A DNA stretch of 64,000 bases from Paralvinella palmiformis (lineage: Eukaryota; Annelida; Polychaeta; Terebellida; Alvinellidae): positions 317,501 through 381,500 of the forward strand of contig JAODUP010000582.1 in NCBI GenBank assembly GCA_025642065.1. Direction: 5' to 3'. Shown here in pieces: positions 1-14,579 of this stretch (the stretch's first letter is position 1; each line of letters starts with the position of its first letter). A model generated the notes under the pieces. That model was not told the DNA's origin. It worked only from the letters and a program-made list of their open reading frames with translations, and searched no databases. The translations under genes and the position numbers were made by a program.

Positions 1-149
1 ATATATATATATATAGGATGACTGTTTGTAGACTATTGAGACACTGTCTAGCGATAGAAGGAAAATGGAGTCGGATGGCCACATAATGAAACGCTCATGA
101 GTTTGAGATTCACTGAGTTCTGATATCTCACTATCACTATTATCATCAG

Positions 150-210
<61 letters not shown>

Positions 211-1234
211 AGAGAGAAGACAACAACAACACACACACACACCGTGCCGATACTATCTCTTTATAGTACACGTTTTATGTTGATTGGCGCATAAACATCG
301 GGGTAATTGTAATGACCTTGTATCAATGACATGGTAATGAAGAAGGAAGTATGTCATTATCATCATCATCATATCAGAAGGACTATTAGGAATAGTATTA
401 CGATGGTGAGACATTACAAGTCTTGATACGAAAAGGGCATCCCTATCAGCTTCTCAATTATGCTACCCTGATGAATGGTCCAAAGGTAATATTCACAGTT
501 CGTGATTCTCTATGCCAATGCTATTTCACATAATGCTCAAAACACGTGCACGCGTGCGTGTGCATACATATATTCACACACAGAGATACGTACACCTTTA
601 TTAGCCGGTGTCGCGATCTTCACTGGTACAGACGTTTAGTTATGATATATATAACAGAGGAGATAGCCCCAACGGGGGGGGGGATTGAACGGCTGAACAG
701 CGAGTCTGCTGAAATAATATTATACGAGCCAAGCTGGTTCTAACCTACGTCATAACCACGGAGAACAGGTGACCGGAACTGACTTCTCCTAGTGCCGTGT
801 GATAAGAGAACGGGCTGATCCAGATGGTGTAAATACTGGTCAATTAATAGTTTTGTTCGCGGTTTGATGCAAGGAAGAGCGGTGTATTTGGCGCGCGAAG
901 ATGATGGTCTGAAGGTTAGAATCATGAAGTGGGTGATGGAATGATGAACTGAAAGTTGGCTCTCAGATGGTCACAAGAGGAGATAGAATAGGGAGGAGCC
1001 CATACATTGCATCTACCCGCTTCAAGTGTACCAATCACACACAGACAGAGAGACACACACACATAGGCATGTATGTATGTATATGTTTATGTATGTATAG
1101 GTTTATGTATGTAGAGGTTTATGTATGTGTCTCTTTGTTTACATATAGATTTCTGAATGTAGAGATTTGTCAGGTTTTCATAAATGTTTGGGTTTTGGCG
1201 TTCTGAGCCAGTAATAGCAAGGTATATGTATTCC

Positions 1235-1269
<35 letters not shown>

Positions 1270-1627
1270 CACACGCACACAAATTTGAAATATAGCCAAA
1301 AAATACCACATAAACAAACAAGCTGCATTGGCTACAATTTCTGTCACGCATGCGTGTTAACAAATATTGAAAAGGTGAAGAGATTTCTGCCCCTAAAGAA
1401 ATGGAAGCCAGAATTAAAACACGATAAATGCATTTGTGTCCATGGTTCGGATGTCTGACCGTGAAGGCTTAACGTCAAAAAGGCGTTTCCTATTCGTTGC
1501 AAACGGCGGCCTAGATTAATAAAGCTAATTACATTAACGTGTTGGTGTTAGGAGAAAGTGATTGAAGGAACTAAGGATAATGATTACAAGTTACCATAGA
1601 AACGAGTACAGCATGCATGCAAGAAAT

Positions 1628-1629
<2 letters not shown>

Positions 1630-1677
<48 letters not shown>

Positions 1678-1689
1678 CGTGTGCGTGCG

Positions 1690-1738
<49 letters not shown>
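1630..1738. repeat. Compound (AT)n(TG)n(AT)n microsatellite
   Basis: Two AT runs flank a GT/GC-rich centre. Many similar tracts occur in this window, for example 3414-3454, 20080-20128, 25148-25200, 35748-35812 and the (TG)n at 45693-45761. Confidence 0.95.
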
Positions 1739-1741
<3 letters not shown>

Positions 1742-3412
1742 AAGTGGTATATTGAACAAATTATAAAGACAAAGAAGTATAAATATTGAATATCGTATCG
1801 ATGTATATGTGTCTATCCTCGTTGACAACAATTAGGATGTACTAAGTTGCTTAGCAACTAACATGCGTAATGAATGCTCTGTCATATATTAACGCCCACG
1901 TAATGTACCAGGATATCCGAAGTAAAACATTCAAGTGGCGTCAGAGATACTTCTCAAATCATTCTTCAGAATACAGTCGCCCGTTGTGGTCATCTTTGGT
2001 GAACAAGAACGAGCCTGTCATTTGTTCAGATTGCATAGTAATCTAATTAGCAGACAATAGCACTACAAGGGTATTATTACATGGCCATCTTCATTTCGCT
2101 GAGAATTACGATGTTGATACCAAGGAGACGAACTTTATCCTAAAACAAGCCTAACCTGATGTAGATGGATGCTAGTTTCTTCATTAATCACAAATCCATT
2201 TTACAAATCAAATTACGTAAGCCGGAGCAAAAGCGCATTGCGTAGATTCCCTCAATGTTTTCCGGGTTAAATTAGGCACCCAACGATGACAGGTAACCTA
2301 CAATAACCATCAATGTATTAGAGTTGTTGAATACATACGTACAAGTAGCTTGAATACCGCTCTCTGGTGCTCGAGGAGAGCTTGACCGCTACCTGTGTTA
2401 ACTTCGACTTTTTTTTACAGGTCGTGACGAAATATAAAGTTATGTTCTTTGAATAACACTCACATTCATTGATTCAGCGGGACATTTTGGTACACGATAT
2501 CACTCATCAAAATACTAATAAATGAGAATTTAATAGGCAACAACTCAACATATTGGTCGCCTGTCGTTTGATCTTGTGACACTGAAAATACAATTACGAA
2601 TACACCGTCGCGCAAAATAATGTTTCACACTACAATTTAAACAATTTAAGCACAACTTAACAATATAAGCCTATGATTGTCCTTGTGGTTTATTTATTAT
2701 AATTACATAATATTGCTGAGGCACAAGCCGTAAAATTAATTATGTTATTGAGACCAATTAACACGTGGTGTTACAAACGCGCTCTAATTATTTAGCCGAG
2801 GGTGTATTTATTTAGGATTGCGTAATCAAATCAACGCCGTCATCATGCGCATGCGCACACCGAAATTCCGTGACACTTGCGCATGCGTACATCCAACGGA
2901 AATTTATTTTATCATGGCTGTATACGAACACAGTTTTTGAAGATAAATTGATCAATTTCTTGTTTGTAATGACATCGTATCTGTGCCGAAAGTGTGCCAA
3001 TCGGATTCTATACAATTGGAGTAACATAATTACTTGAAATCAAAAGCTGCCAAGTCGTTCGGGATATTCGAACTGTAACCTCGCCAAACGTTCATGGGTA
3101 GCGTATTGGTCCTACTCAGAACAGGGCTTTCCTTTTGCTAACGTACATGTATTTCACTCATATAATTATTCTTATCGGCTAAATAAATACGTTCTGTGTT
3201 GTACTTTAATGTTATATTTTGTATACAGGCTGCATGCTGTACCCATAAAGGTGTTTACAATGTTTATTTGGCAAAATTCACTTCGATAGAAATAATCTAA
3301 GGTGAAGCTTAAACAACAAAATTAGAAATTTATCTGGTGAATGTTATGTCATATACATAATGGGATCTTTGGGAATTTTGAAGGGATGTAAATGAAATCA
3401 ATGGAAAAACAC

Positions 3413-3457
<45 letters not shown>

Positions 3458-4655
3458 CTAAATATTTGTAAAAAAGACCCATATTTATATATTGTTGTGT
3501 ATGCTATATTGCCATACCCGTATACATTACACACACACACACACACGCACACGCACACGCACATACACACACTTGAAAAGTCTCTACTCTGAATTCAGTT
3601 CCCTGAAGAATCGTCCAGAGTTTGAATTCTATGTGCCTGTGCCTTATTATACACAGCTAAAATAACACACACACACACTCTCGCGCGCGCACGAGCGATT
3701 ATAAATCTCGTTTATCGGACTAAAATAAATTACAGGGAATACAATAAATTTTCTTTTAGTCACGGTAAAACAAGATAAAGCTCCCATGACTACAGAATGT
3801 CATGAGTAATATTGCAATTTATACGAACAATATTATAATAAATTTGACAAAATAAAAACGACGGCTGCCGTATTAGACAATCAACGAACATCATATGGAA
3901 CTGCACCAGCCCAGACAGATGTTGATGATAAATTGCGGCACATTCTGGATAATGAAAGTGAACCTGATCATTGACAAAACAGCCGATGGTAGATAAAGAA
4001 TTTATGCGGCCAGAGATGAGGAGAGCGGTTGATTTATGAGGGACTTTCGAGCAGAAGCCATGGATCAACAACTAACACTGAAGACGTATTTATAATAGGA
4101 AGACTGAGAAAGCGAGGACAGAAAGATTAAGGACACCGAACAGCAAGAAATTTAGCGCTGTGCTTCCGTGGGAATAAAAATGGACACAACTAAGTAGACC
4201 TGAAAATAAATTTGAAAATAAATCAAACATATATGGAGGCCAACTTAAGATAACAAGTCTACAAACTTCATATGCCATGAAGCCAGTCGAAAAGAAAACT
4301 AAAAAACCTGGCGACAATTAGAGAGATAGAGAGAAAACAATCACCCGCAAATAAATATATAAATTTGTCGAACTCAATTGTAAAATAAGGCCGTTCACAG
4401 AGCCGGAGAACGTACTGGAAGGTTTTATATCTCGAAGTCTTGGATCCATTCGGAGCAACATTGATCTACCGAAACACCTGACAGAAGTAAATTGTGACTG
4501 TATATTATCTCTTGATAGACGGAATTATTAATGATCAGGACATTGATTATTAAAATTGGAAAATATGGATGGCATCGTATACAACAAAGATGTTAAATTT
4601 ACTGAGACAATAAGATACGCATATATATATATATATATATATAGTTATGTGTATG

Positions 4656-4697
<42 letters not shown>

Positions 4698-7138
4698 ATA
4701 ATAATAATATAATAATAATACACCATGGAGAAGCCAAAATGGAGGGATACAGTCATCACCACATTTCCTATATTTCGTTCAAACATTTGAAACGGTAATA
4801 ATAGCTAGATCAGAACACGAGGAAGCAATAAGATTAAGTGACTTTCATTTAAACTGGAAAACAGAACAGAAAGAGAGTTTCACCGACACACAAAAGGAAC
4901 CGAAATTAAAAGAATCTCAAAGACCAGCAGACATAATATACTATACTATGACAGAAGTGACATTGCTGCCATTTGGGGTTAAATACTTATTTGGAGCAGA
5001 AGCTACATCCGCCATTGCCAGGTATGTTCCAGATCAGATGTGGAACGTACTGAAGAAAACCTCGTGAGAAGCGAAAATAAATAAATCAAATGGAAGATAG
5101 AGAGAAAAGAATGAGCTCGTCATGAAAACAGGGAAAACGAGGACAAAATAGAAACGTTCCCAACTTGGGAAAGGCACAAAGGAATAGGAATCCCTCACAG
5201 AAAAATACGAAGGATTGAAATAAAACAAAGTCCGAGCTGAATAACAAAGGTAATAGAACTGTCTACTAAATAACACAGTTTAGAATTAGCAAGCAACAAA
5301 TCGCTAATGAGAATTGAAAATCAACAAATTGACACATTCTTTAGAAAAGACCCCAAGAAGGAAATAAGATATTATATATTAGTAAGCTTGCACTCAAAAT
5401 GACCTAGTCTACGTTATTGCTGTTTTTTAATTGCGTCAATAAAATAGAACAAAAAAATATTATTTTGTACAATTCTTCAGTCAATATATTTTCATAACGA
5501 GGGATGCTATTAACGTTCTGGATGCTGACGATTTCGTCGTGATTTTTTATATATTCATCTTGCAGGAAAACGGTTTACTTTATTTTTTTCTTTAAAGGAG
5601 AATCGCTTTGAAACGAAAATATTCTTCGCCTTGAATTTGACTACTTATTTTAATTCTTAAGTAAAGGTAGGAAATGTCTAAATCCTCATTGACAGAAATA
5701 ATCTCTTATCCATGGTATATTATCAAATCACGTAAGAAATAAAACAGTATGAATAACATACACAAATTAATGAATTGGCAATACTAATTGAAACACCTTC
5801 AGAAGATCAATGGATTATACACAAATTTCCAATAAGAAAATTCATTATAATTCTGCTTTCGATGTCATCATTCGGTTTGCTGAAGCAATTATTACTTTTC
5901 TTGCTTTTGTAATTAATCTGGATATAAACGACCAAAACAATATTTATTGATTCCCAAACATGCATATTTAAATTGGTTTTAAAAGGGAGTCAAATACATT
6001 ATAACACGATTAACACCAAATAAATGATCAGTTTAAAGAAGAATTAGTTTAAAAGACAGACAATTTCCGCGACAACTGCGCCATCTAGCGAACGTCCGTT
6101 TGCGAGTCGCGTTTCACCGGGCTTGCTGAACCATCTGACAAAAACATTCTCATACCAATCGTGAGATCACGGCGATCACAATATGCTTCATATATTGATA
6201 ACATGTCTGTTACATTTTCCAGCTTGATGATTTATTTTCAATAACATGTCATTTTCAGGCAAAATAAACTGTCAACTTTCCCCATAGAAATAAAACTGAA
6301 ACTGCTTATAAAAAGGTGTAGATCGACTTAGTAGAATCCCCCAAAACGTAAATTTACAAACAGTTAGTCAGTTACTACACGGCTTCGCTGACCCGCAACC
6401 CACAGTAGATGTGGACTGCGCATGCGTCGGGGAAATTATCTATAATATTACCTTCGCGTGCCACTTCCGTGTGTTGAAGTCTAAAAATTGAAGAAAAAAT
6501 AATTGATTTAAACTAATTGAATGAACTCTGATCCTGACGGTGAATTGCACATTTGTTTTGATTTGACGTCAGAATCTTATCTACGATTTGTCGTAGATTT
6601 GTATTAAATTTTCCGAGAAAATTATATAATTATTCTAAAAGCTGAGTAAATACCGAAGACTGTAATTGAAGATATATGTAATAAAATAATAGGCAGTTAT
6701 TATTGAACGTCCCCCCCCCAAAAAAAAACCTGTTTGCATACTGAAGAGCCGATCAAACATTTGGTTTGATAATTCCATTCGAAGTCGGAAGTGCTTAAAG
6801 TGTTTAAGAGCTTAAAATTACAGGTCTATTATTTTTAGTACAAGATAACATATCCTTATGAGAAATCTATCCTGGATAACAAACATGTACGAATGATAAC
6901 TTCTGATCAAAGTTTTACAGGAATTAGTCATCAGTCATATTTCTACAATAAAATAATAATATAATTGCGAGCGATGAACGTAAGACATAATAACATCAAT
7001 TTAAATAGCATGTGTATATGCTAGAGTCGTCTCAGTATTCTATTAAATAAACACAAGACCTGGTGACTCACAGCAATATTTTATTTCTGTTTATAACGCC
7101 GGTAATCATATTTCGCGTTGCCTATAACACGTTGGAGA

Positions 7139-7325
7139 GCGCCTGCGTTGTCTAGTTGGTAGCACGTTGGACCACAGATCACTACCACCTGAGTTCGAAT
7201 CTCGGGGTGGGCCTTTCTGAAGGGTGTTTCATCTTTGACTTTGCTTCATTACCTTTAACGGTAGCTTGGCCCATTTAGCCCACCGTGTGCACAAAAGTGG
7301 CCGTAAAACATCAATCACCACCCCC
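7139..7325 (+). mobile_element. tRNA-derived SINE, family 1, copy A
   Basis: The head has an A box-like GTCTAGTTGGTAGCACGTTGG and a B box GAGTTCGAATCTC, the pol III promoter of tRNA-derived SINEs. A fixed body (GAAGGGTGTTTCATCTTTGA) and a tail GGCCGTAAAACATCAATCA follow. Copies B-E share all three parts, so this is a dispersed family and not a tRNA gene. Confidence 0.85.
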
Positions 7326-8395
7326 TATCTAAAGGTAAAACACCAATCGTAATTCGTCTAAGAGAATGATATGTTGCCAGTGTGAGTGGTGTCAGTTTTG
7401 GCTTGAAAAGGTTTCCCAAATTAGTCAAAAAGTTATTGTTATATATTAAAATCAATTTCAATCAGAGATAAAAACAGTTTTTCCTAGAAATAAAGTTAAA
7501 GTGGTTTTAAAACTTGCTTTGCTAGCATCTCACGTGGCCGACACTTTAATCGGGAATCTTTGGAAACTTCGGAATGTGACGTCATCTTTGCCAAACAAAG
7601 ACCCCAAATAGGGGAGATATGTGTGTGTGTGTGCGCGTGTGTGTGTGCGTGTGTGCTTGGCCGATTGGCAAAAACTCAACGTGAGAAATCTTGTACGTGG
7701 CCTAAATAATAAAAGCTACATATGTTCGGAATGATTAGGTTAAACAAATAACTTATCCTTCATAATGTATTTTATTGTATAATGCACATACTTTTATTAG
7801 TATCAACAGAGATATTATAGTTACTGGAACTGAGCCTGGAAAATATTAATTGAAACAAACAAACAAACAGATATCCGTCGTTTCCACATCACCATCTTTT
7901 AACAGCTGTCGGCAAACACAATTTTTTCAGCGATGCCGCTCACACAACACTTAATAACAAACCGAAGACGCAGTTTGACCTAATTAGTATTAAGACTGTT
8001 CCGCTTTAAGCCGTGTGTGTTAGCCGCTAATTAGGTCGGACTGTGTTTTGGCAGGTTTAAGAGACATGTCCACACAGGTACTGACCATTAGACGAGATGT
8101 TTACTGATCGATGGAGGTTAAAACACTGACTTCGGGCATAATGGCACGGTTAGCCGACTTTCTGGTCCTATAGCTATCTCTCTTTCTGTATATATAAATA
8201 TATTTATAAATATACAGTCGTCGTGATCAAATGACGATGTTAGTTCGATCTCTCGCGGATATCTTCTAAACTCCAGACGAGGTGGTGTACATTTCGGGAG
8301 AGTGGATTGTAAACGTACAACGGACGATTTACTCGAGTGACCTGTTCGCATCCTCTTTGGAATATACAGAATAAAGTATTCAGCCAGCGACAACG

Positions 8396-10894
8396 ATGTC
8401 AACAAACAAGGTTCAATCGAAGAAACCGGGTAGCTTTCGCAGATCGACGAAGAATAGGAGAGATTCCTTGTTCCAGCTCGGCTCTGGGGCAACATCGGTA
8501 GGTTGCGTGTGTGCGTGCGTGCGTGCGTCCGCGCGCGGGTACAGCTATTTATGGTGTGTGGTGTCAGTTTAAAAATCTTAAAAGGCATACAACGAAATCA
8601 TAGTTGTGATGAAATCTTTACCCAATATCTCTGTGCGGAAAAGATATTGGATTTCAGGATGCTACGATGAAAATAGATAGGACATGTCATCCCTTTATCT
8701 TGAACATGTGCAGTATTTCGCCATGTCCTATTGGTGTTTAAAGATTGATTGAGCTGTCTCCCTTTTTATATTAATGTTAATGATTTCTGAATTAAAAAAA
8801 AATACTCATTATGCCGAACTGCCTACTACCACCTTAACATCATCCACTGTCTAAAAGCATTATTGACACGAGAAGTACTTCTTATAGTTGTTTATGCCTA
8901 TAACTAATGTAATTATTTAATATATAGCTATATCATATTACAACACCAATAGCCACTTCAGCGTATTCAGAATGGCGAAGTTCATAGTGTGAGCTATACT
9001 GGAATATTGGATCAGGTCAAGCCAACATCTCAAAACTCTACATCGGATGCCGGTTTACCAACATATCTACGTTATGATTCCGCTAACAACTTTTAAATAT
9101 ATCAATGGCACGACAGTTGGATATCTGCGTGGACTCTTGTCCCGAAAACTCAGCTCATCCACTCAGATACTGTCGCAGGTAACTGTGTGTCAGGGTATTT
9201 GGACTCAGTTGATGAGGTGATAGTGTGTTTAATGAAGTAGTCTCCGATTTGTGGCGTAGATTGAGTTTAGAAAGGCGTAATCTCATGAAATGTTTACAGT
9301 TGTTATAAATTCACCTGCTCGCGATTGCTTTCGCCGACAAATTATAACATTCAAATATGTCATTGGGTTTTAGATACATTTCATTGTGGATATCACTGTC
9401 TAGAATACCTTCTGCTGCATAGGTCTCTTTAATATATCTATATTTATTATTATTATTAGTCAATTCAATTTCTGAATTCAAATTGATGGGCAATTCTAAT
9501 TCTGGAATTGGATTTGCTTATTTAAAAAAATCTAATTGTCATTAATCAATTTGGAATTGTAATTGTAGTTTGCTACCAAAAAATTAATCCACAAATTAAT
9601 TAAATATTTATTCCATGAAAATCCTACTTGGAATATAAACTACTAGGAGTGGGTATTCCAAGTAGGTACTCGGAATATGTATCTACCCCGATCAGTGATT
9701 GGAGTATGTAAAAAATGAAATTGGAATAGACAAATATGGAATTGGAATTGTTAAAATTTGATGTGAAATTGACCAAATGGAATTGAGTGGAATTGGAATT
9801 GACAAAGTGGAATTGACCCCATGCCTGATGATTACTAATCTTATTATTATACAAATTTGAAGCGGTCTGCTGCCGGTACACGTCTAAGTGTCATTTCCCT
9901 TTCAGTACGCCGGCATCGGAAGCTGGATTCGAGATAAAGTCAGTCAGAGAGATTGCGCCACGTTTGTTCTGAACAAGGACGAATCACCGCAGTATGTGCC
10001 TGAAAAGCAGTTGAAGAGGCGCAAGTAAGTAGTTGACGTTCTCGTCATATGCTGTCTTTTGTGGATTATTGGCGAGAAATTTGCAATCTTACTTAGCGTC
10101 AGCTAAGAAATAAATATTTTATATAATTATTAGGAAGCGAGTGGAAGGTGACAAAGATGGCGAAGACTGGAAAATACGGTAAGACAGAGTGACATCGAGA
10201 TCGAACGAATGATAAGTGCGTCGTTATGTCAGCGGTAGAGTTCCATCCGAGAGCGACACGGTTCGAAGTTCACCGCCTTACACCCATTTTAGTAACAGAT
10301 CGAAGAACGAGGTAGCTCTCAATATGAAATGGATGTCCCTGGAATGTCCTTTTATTTCACCGACCCGTTCCATGAATGACAACTAAATACTGTCCTGGCG
10401 ATGTTTTCAATAAGCTGCTACAATACGCAGCTAAATCTGACCTAAATTAAATCCATCCTCAGATATTACCTGAATGCCTGAAGGTTTAGGAAGATACCTC
10501 GGTGCGGTTGGTCTGACCGTGTTATTGCCCTAAAGAACATGCCACTGAATGGGTTTAGCGAGCTACCTCGGTGCAGTTGGCTTAACCATTTTACTGCCTT
10601 AACAAACTCGGTCCAATATCCGAACATCGCAGCCGGAGCCAGCACCAAGGTTGAACAAACCGATCCTAACTGCTCCCAAATATGACTTCTCATCACAAAT
10701 TACGCTTTTTTTCGACAGACTATGATAGTTACGTGAAGATGCGACAGGAAGAGCGGTCAAACTGTCACTTTGAATCGTTATACATTTCACGTTACTCTAT
10801 CACTGTTGTTGTTATTGTTTATTTCCAGTTTTATGTATGATGAGAATCAACAACAACAACAACGACCAGTCATGTCACCTACGGATGGCCACGA
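8396..10894 (+). CDS. TRPM2-like exons 1-4: divergent N-terminal head (residues ~1-110)
   Basis: Exon 1 (8396-8497) encodes a basic, Ser-rich start ([20 protein letters not shown]) and ends in phase 0 before GTAGGT. Exon 2 carries the TRPM pre-MHR signature with GSWIRDKV and [10 protein letters not shown]. Exons 3 and 4 are short, acidic and Gln-rich, with five Gln codons in a row in exon 4 (CAACAACAACAACAA, about 10848-10862), and look like a poorly conserved linker. An AT-rich stretch (TATATATAAATATATTTATA, about 8190-8210) lies ~190 bp upstream of the ATG and could serve as a core promoter element. That assignment is a guess, because such AT tracts are common throughout the window. Confidence 0.7.
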
Positions 10895-12951
10895 GTAAGT
10901 CATTTCTAAAATTGATTCCTAAATGATTCGTCGTGCATTAATTATTCCGTTCATCTGGTTTTCACTTGTTGTCTGTTCCCGGGGGGGGGGGTTAAAACTC
11001 ATGCTGGGACTCGTGCTCTTTCTGTTGGTGTCCCTACTCTTTAGAAACCACTCCCTAAACACGGTAAGTCATCAAATAGCATAGATTCTTTCCGTCACCA
11101 TTTGAAAACTCACCCTTTCAGACTCGTTTATCGTTCCCAAGTTTCCTAAGTTTCCACTTCATCCGATCGTTTGTTGGTGAACTTTGCATTGTACTTGGAC
11201 AATGACTTTTCCCAACCCCTGTAGTAGCTGCGCCACAGAGCTTGTTTCTTTTCGAGGACATTGGCCCTATAGAAGTTTTGTAATTATTGTAAAAATTATT
11301 AAACATTTCAAGCGCCGAATATGACTGTTTTAACCCAAAGTGCAGTAATAATTAACTAATTAGGTATTACCCAATGAAGATGTCATACTTCAAAATACGA
11401 TTCAACCATAATTATTAAGTTGTCATTTTGATTAATTTCAAGTTTCAGCAATGCGTCGAAAAACAAGAGAGACGGCGTTCAAGATAAGAATTCGACAGAT
11501 GGCAGCACCAGACATATCCCTAACGTCCCGTTGGCAACTGTGGCGCCGTTGGTTAGAGGTGTCCAGCCCGGGTCTGGATCAGTGGACTCTGGCGTAGAGT
11601 TGCGTTTTCGGCTTTGGAATCCCATATGCATGTGCGGCAAGAAGTGGAATAATCACACGATACCTGCCAAAGCAGCATACATGGAGGGGGAGACCTGTTG
11701 GAACAAAGAGAGCAACACCGTCCCAGTATCCAGCGACACATTTGGAGAGGTGGAGTTCGTCGGTTTCGGCCAAAAAGTCAGCAAGGTAAACGGAAATTGA
11801 CTCGACCAAAGAGAGTCATCTGGCAATCGGGAACGCGGGTTTAATCATTCACATATTTGGCAAATCACAGGTGTTTCTATTTGTTTTAATTGATTTGAAT
11901 ACGCCTCTTAATTTGGTCCCTGGTGTTTAGTACATACGCGTCGAGCATAAGACCAACATGAAAACTATGCTGCACTTGCTACAAGATTTGTGGTGTCTGC
12001 CCCCACCAAATCTACTGATTTCGGTCACTGGAGGAGCTCAAGATTTCACGATGGTGCCTGGATTAAAAGAAGTGTTCCGGAGAGGACTGATGAAAGCTGC
12101 TGAGAGCACGGGTAAGCGGCAAAAAATAATATTCGTCTTTAGGGAACTATTCTGGGTGGGTGGTGGATTGAAATATACAAGCTTCCGGTGCTATAATAGA
12201 AGATTAAAGGAGTAGGCCTTTGTTCTTTTCTGGTAGGTTTCCAACTGTTTTTTTTACAGCCACATAATTGCCCACGATAAACGGAAAACGCCAGACTATT
12301 ATATAATATTATTCTATTATTTGATCATATTTGACTGATAAAAATGCTACTCAGCAGTATATATCACGGACTAATGGGGAAAAGTTATATCGACGCGGGT
12401 GAGGTGCTGACGTCATGCTAGCGAATAAAATAATCATAGTATTTCTAGAGAAACAGACACGAGAACAGTCTTAATTCGTCGTGAAGTGATTCTAAATGTT
12501 GTCGGTCATTAATAATATCTTTTTCATTAGTAACGATAGGTTATTGTTTGATGACATACATATAGCAGGTGATGGTTCATTGAGTGCTGTTTGTGAGGCA
12601 TTAAACGATTACATCTGTCAGGGTTCGGTTTCTTCCCCGAAGAAAGGTATTTTTCCCTTCCTATAGGAAGAAATGGGTTTTTACCGGGAAGAAAACCCCT
12701 TTTCCGGGAAGAAGTTGGGAAGAAACTCCCAAAGGATACAGTGACCTAACAATGGAAACTGATATTCACCACCTCCACTCTACTGTATAAACAATTAACT
12801 ACTGATAAGATAGATGTCACTTCATCTGATTTAAATGGTGGTGCTATTGTTTGAGTAATATCCCCCTCTAATGTATTAGCTAAACTTAGGAAGTGTCACT
12901 TGCAATGATTGAAATCAATTAATTTAAATCAACTAACTCTGCTAGGTCTAA

Positions 12952-12996
<45 letters not shown>

Positions 12997-14497
12997 ATAT
13001 ATATATATATATATATGTGTATTGGCAGCATAGTAAGTTGTATTCTTCTGTAATATTCTGAATAACAGCTGACAATAGCATACAAGTAACAAATCAGGTA
13101 CTAATGTTGGGTAAGAAGTGAATAATACCAAAATTGAGGCTCCTCTTAAAGTGTCTTTGTGCAATTAATCGATGAATAAGTGGATTCCAATGATCCAAGC
13201 AAATTAATCAATTAGCAGCTTATCAATTAAAAGTACCTGTCTTCATTTGCTGACATATTAACTGTCAAATGATCAAAGCAGATTAATCAATTAACGATGA
13301 TCAGTTTTCACATATTAATTGTCAAATGATCTTCTTGATCTCAATAGTAGAGCTCAATGTTGAATTGTAATCATCATCCTCAATAATAACTACCGGTCGG
13401 CAATACAATTATTCTCAATATGTTATTCAAAACTAATAAATTTTTGTTTCTTCCATTTGTCCCAAAGATTTGTTGCAAACCAACAGAAATGAGGACTGTA
13501 TCCTATTCTAATTTACAAAAGTGCATATGTGTATGAATAATATAAAAAGTTTATTAATATTTATCAAATTTTGTGCCAGTTTTGAGTTTCTTCCATTTCT
13601 TCCCAAAATGGAAGCGAAAAAATAAACATGCCAACCCTGACATCTGTAATAAGTGTCAGATTATTTCGTTTTATTCAAGAATGCTCCACTACAGAAATAA
13701 CTATATCTCCTAGATTGGCCATTCCGGTGGCAGTTTCGTACAGACTTTTATAATAATAATAATAATAATGTATATTTAATAAAGCGCCCTTACTAGCAGG
13801 AGCCATTCAAAGGCGCTGTACTAATAGTATGTAATATAATAATACCCCAAATAATATGTCTGTAAAAACCCTGTAATGATTTAAAAGATAATAATTATTT
13901 ATCTGTGAAAGCGACCTTAAATAGGTGTGTTCTTAGTTCAGAGAGACGACACATTTGTATGTCAATAGAACCTGGTTATAGACCTCTCCGTCTCTCCACA
14001 CAGGCGCATGGATCATCACAGGCGGCACAAATACCGGTGTCATGAAACAAGTAGGTGAAGCAGTCAGGGATCATACCAGCGCTCATGGAAAAGATAACAA
14101 AATAGTGGTACTTGGTGTTGCGCCTTGGGGTGCGATACACGAAAAGGAAATACTAATACAGCCAAGCGGAGAGGTAGTAGTCTTAATACATATTTCGAGC
14201 TTCTGAACTAAGATTAGGGAAACGTGTCCTGCGAATAAAGTTATCCTGACCTATTATATGGCATATATTGCTATATTAACATCAATAGCCTTCAGAGAAT
14301 TCAGAATAATGTAGCTCACATAGTAACAAATATTCGAAACCTGTTCAAGGTTGCTTTCCCAGATAAATAACAATTATCGTTTAATTCGCTTATAGTGTTT
14401 TTACAGACATATTATATTATATTATATATTATTTGTACAGCGTGTTTGAATGGCTCCTGGTGATAAGGGCGCTTTATTAAATATACAATATTATGAT

Positions 14498-14579
<82 letters not shown>

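Larger units (their letters stand above)
1..8395. other. Intergenic region upstream of the TRPM2-like gene, no gene seen
   Basis: Apart from the SINE at 7139 and microsatellites (133-240, 1241-1270, 1630-1738, 3414-3454, 4620-4710, 7620-7660), I see no exon-like frame with splice sites. Short palindromic GCGCATGCGC-type words at 2847-2860, 2878-2887 and 6418-6427 resemble NRF1 sites, but no gene start could be tied to them. Confidence 0.6.

Noticed and set aside
133..240. CRISPR-like regular repeats in the CA/GA-rich and other tandem arrays
   Set aside because: These are eukaryotic microsatellites and minisatellites without unique spacers or cas genes.
7141..7215. tRNA gene candidates at SINE heads (7141, 27650, 34475, 36380, 40200, 47930)
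   Set aside because: A and B boxes are present, but clover-leaf pairing is not evident and each is joined to a shared non-tRNA body, so they are SINEs.
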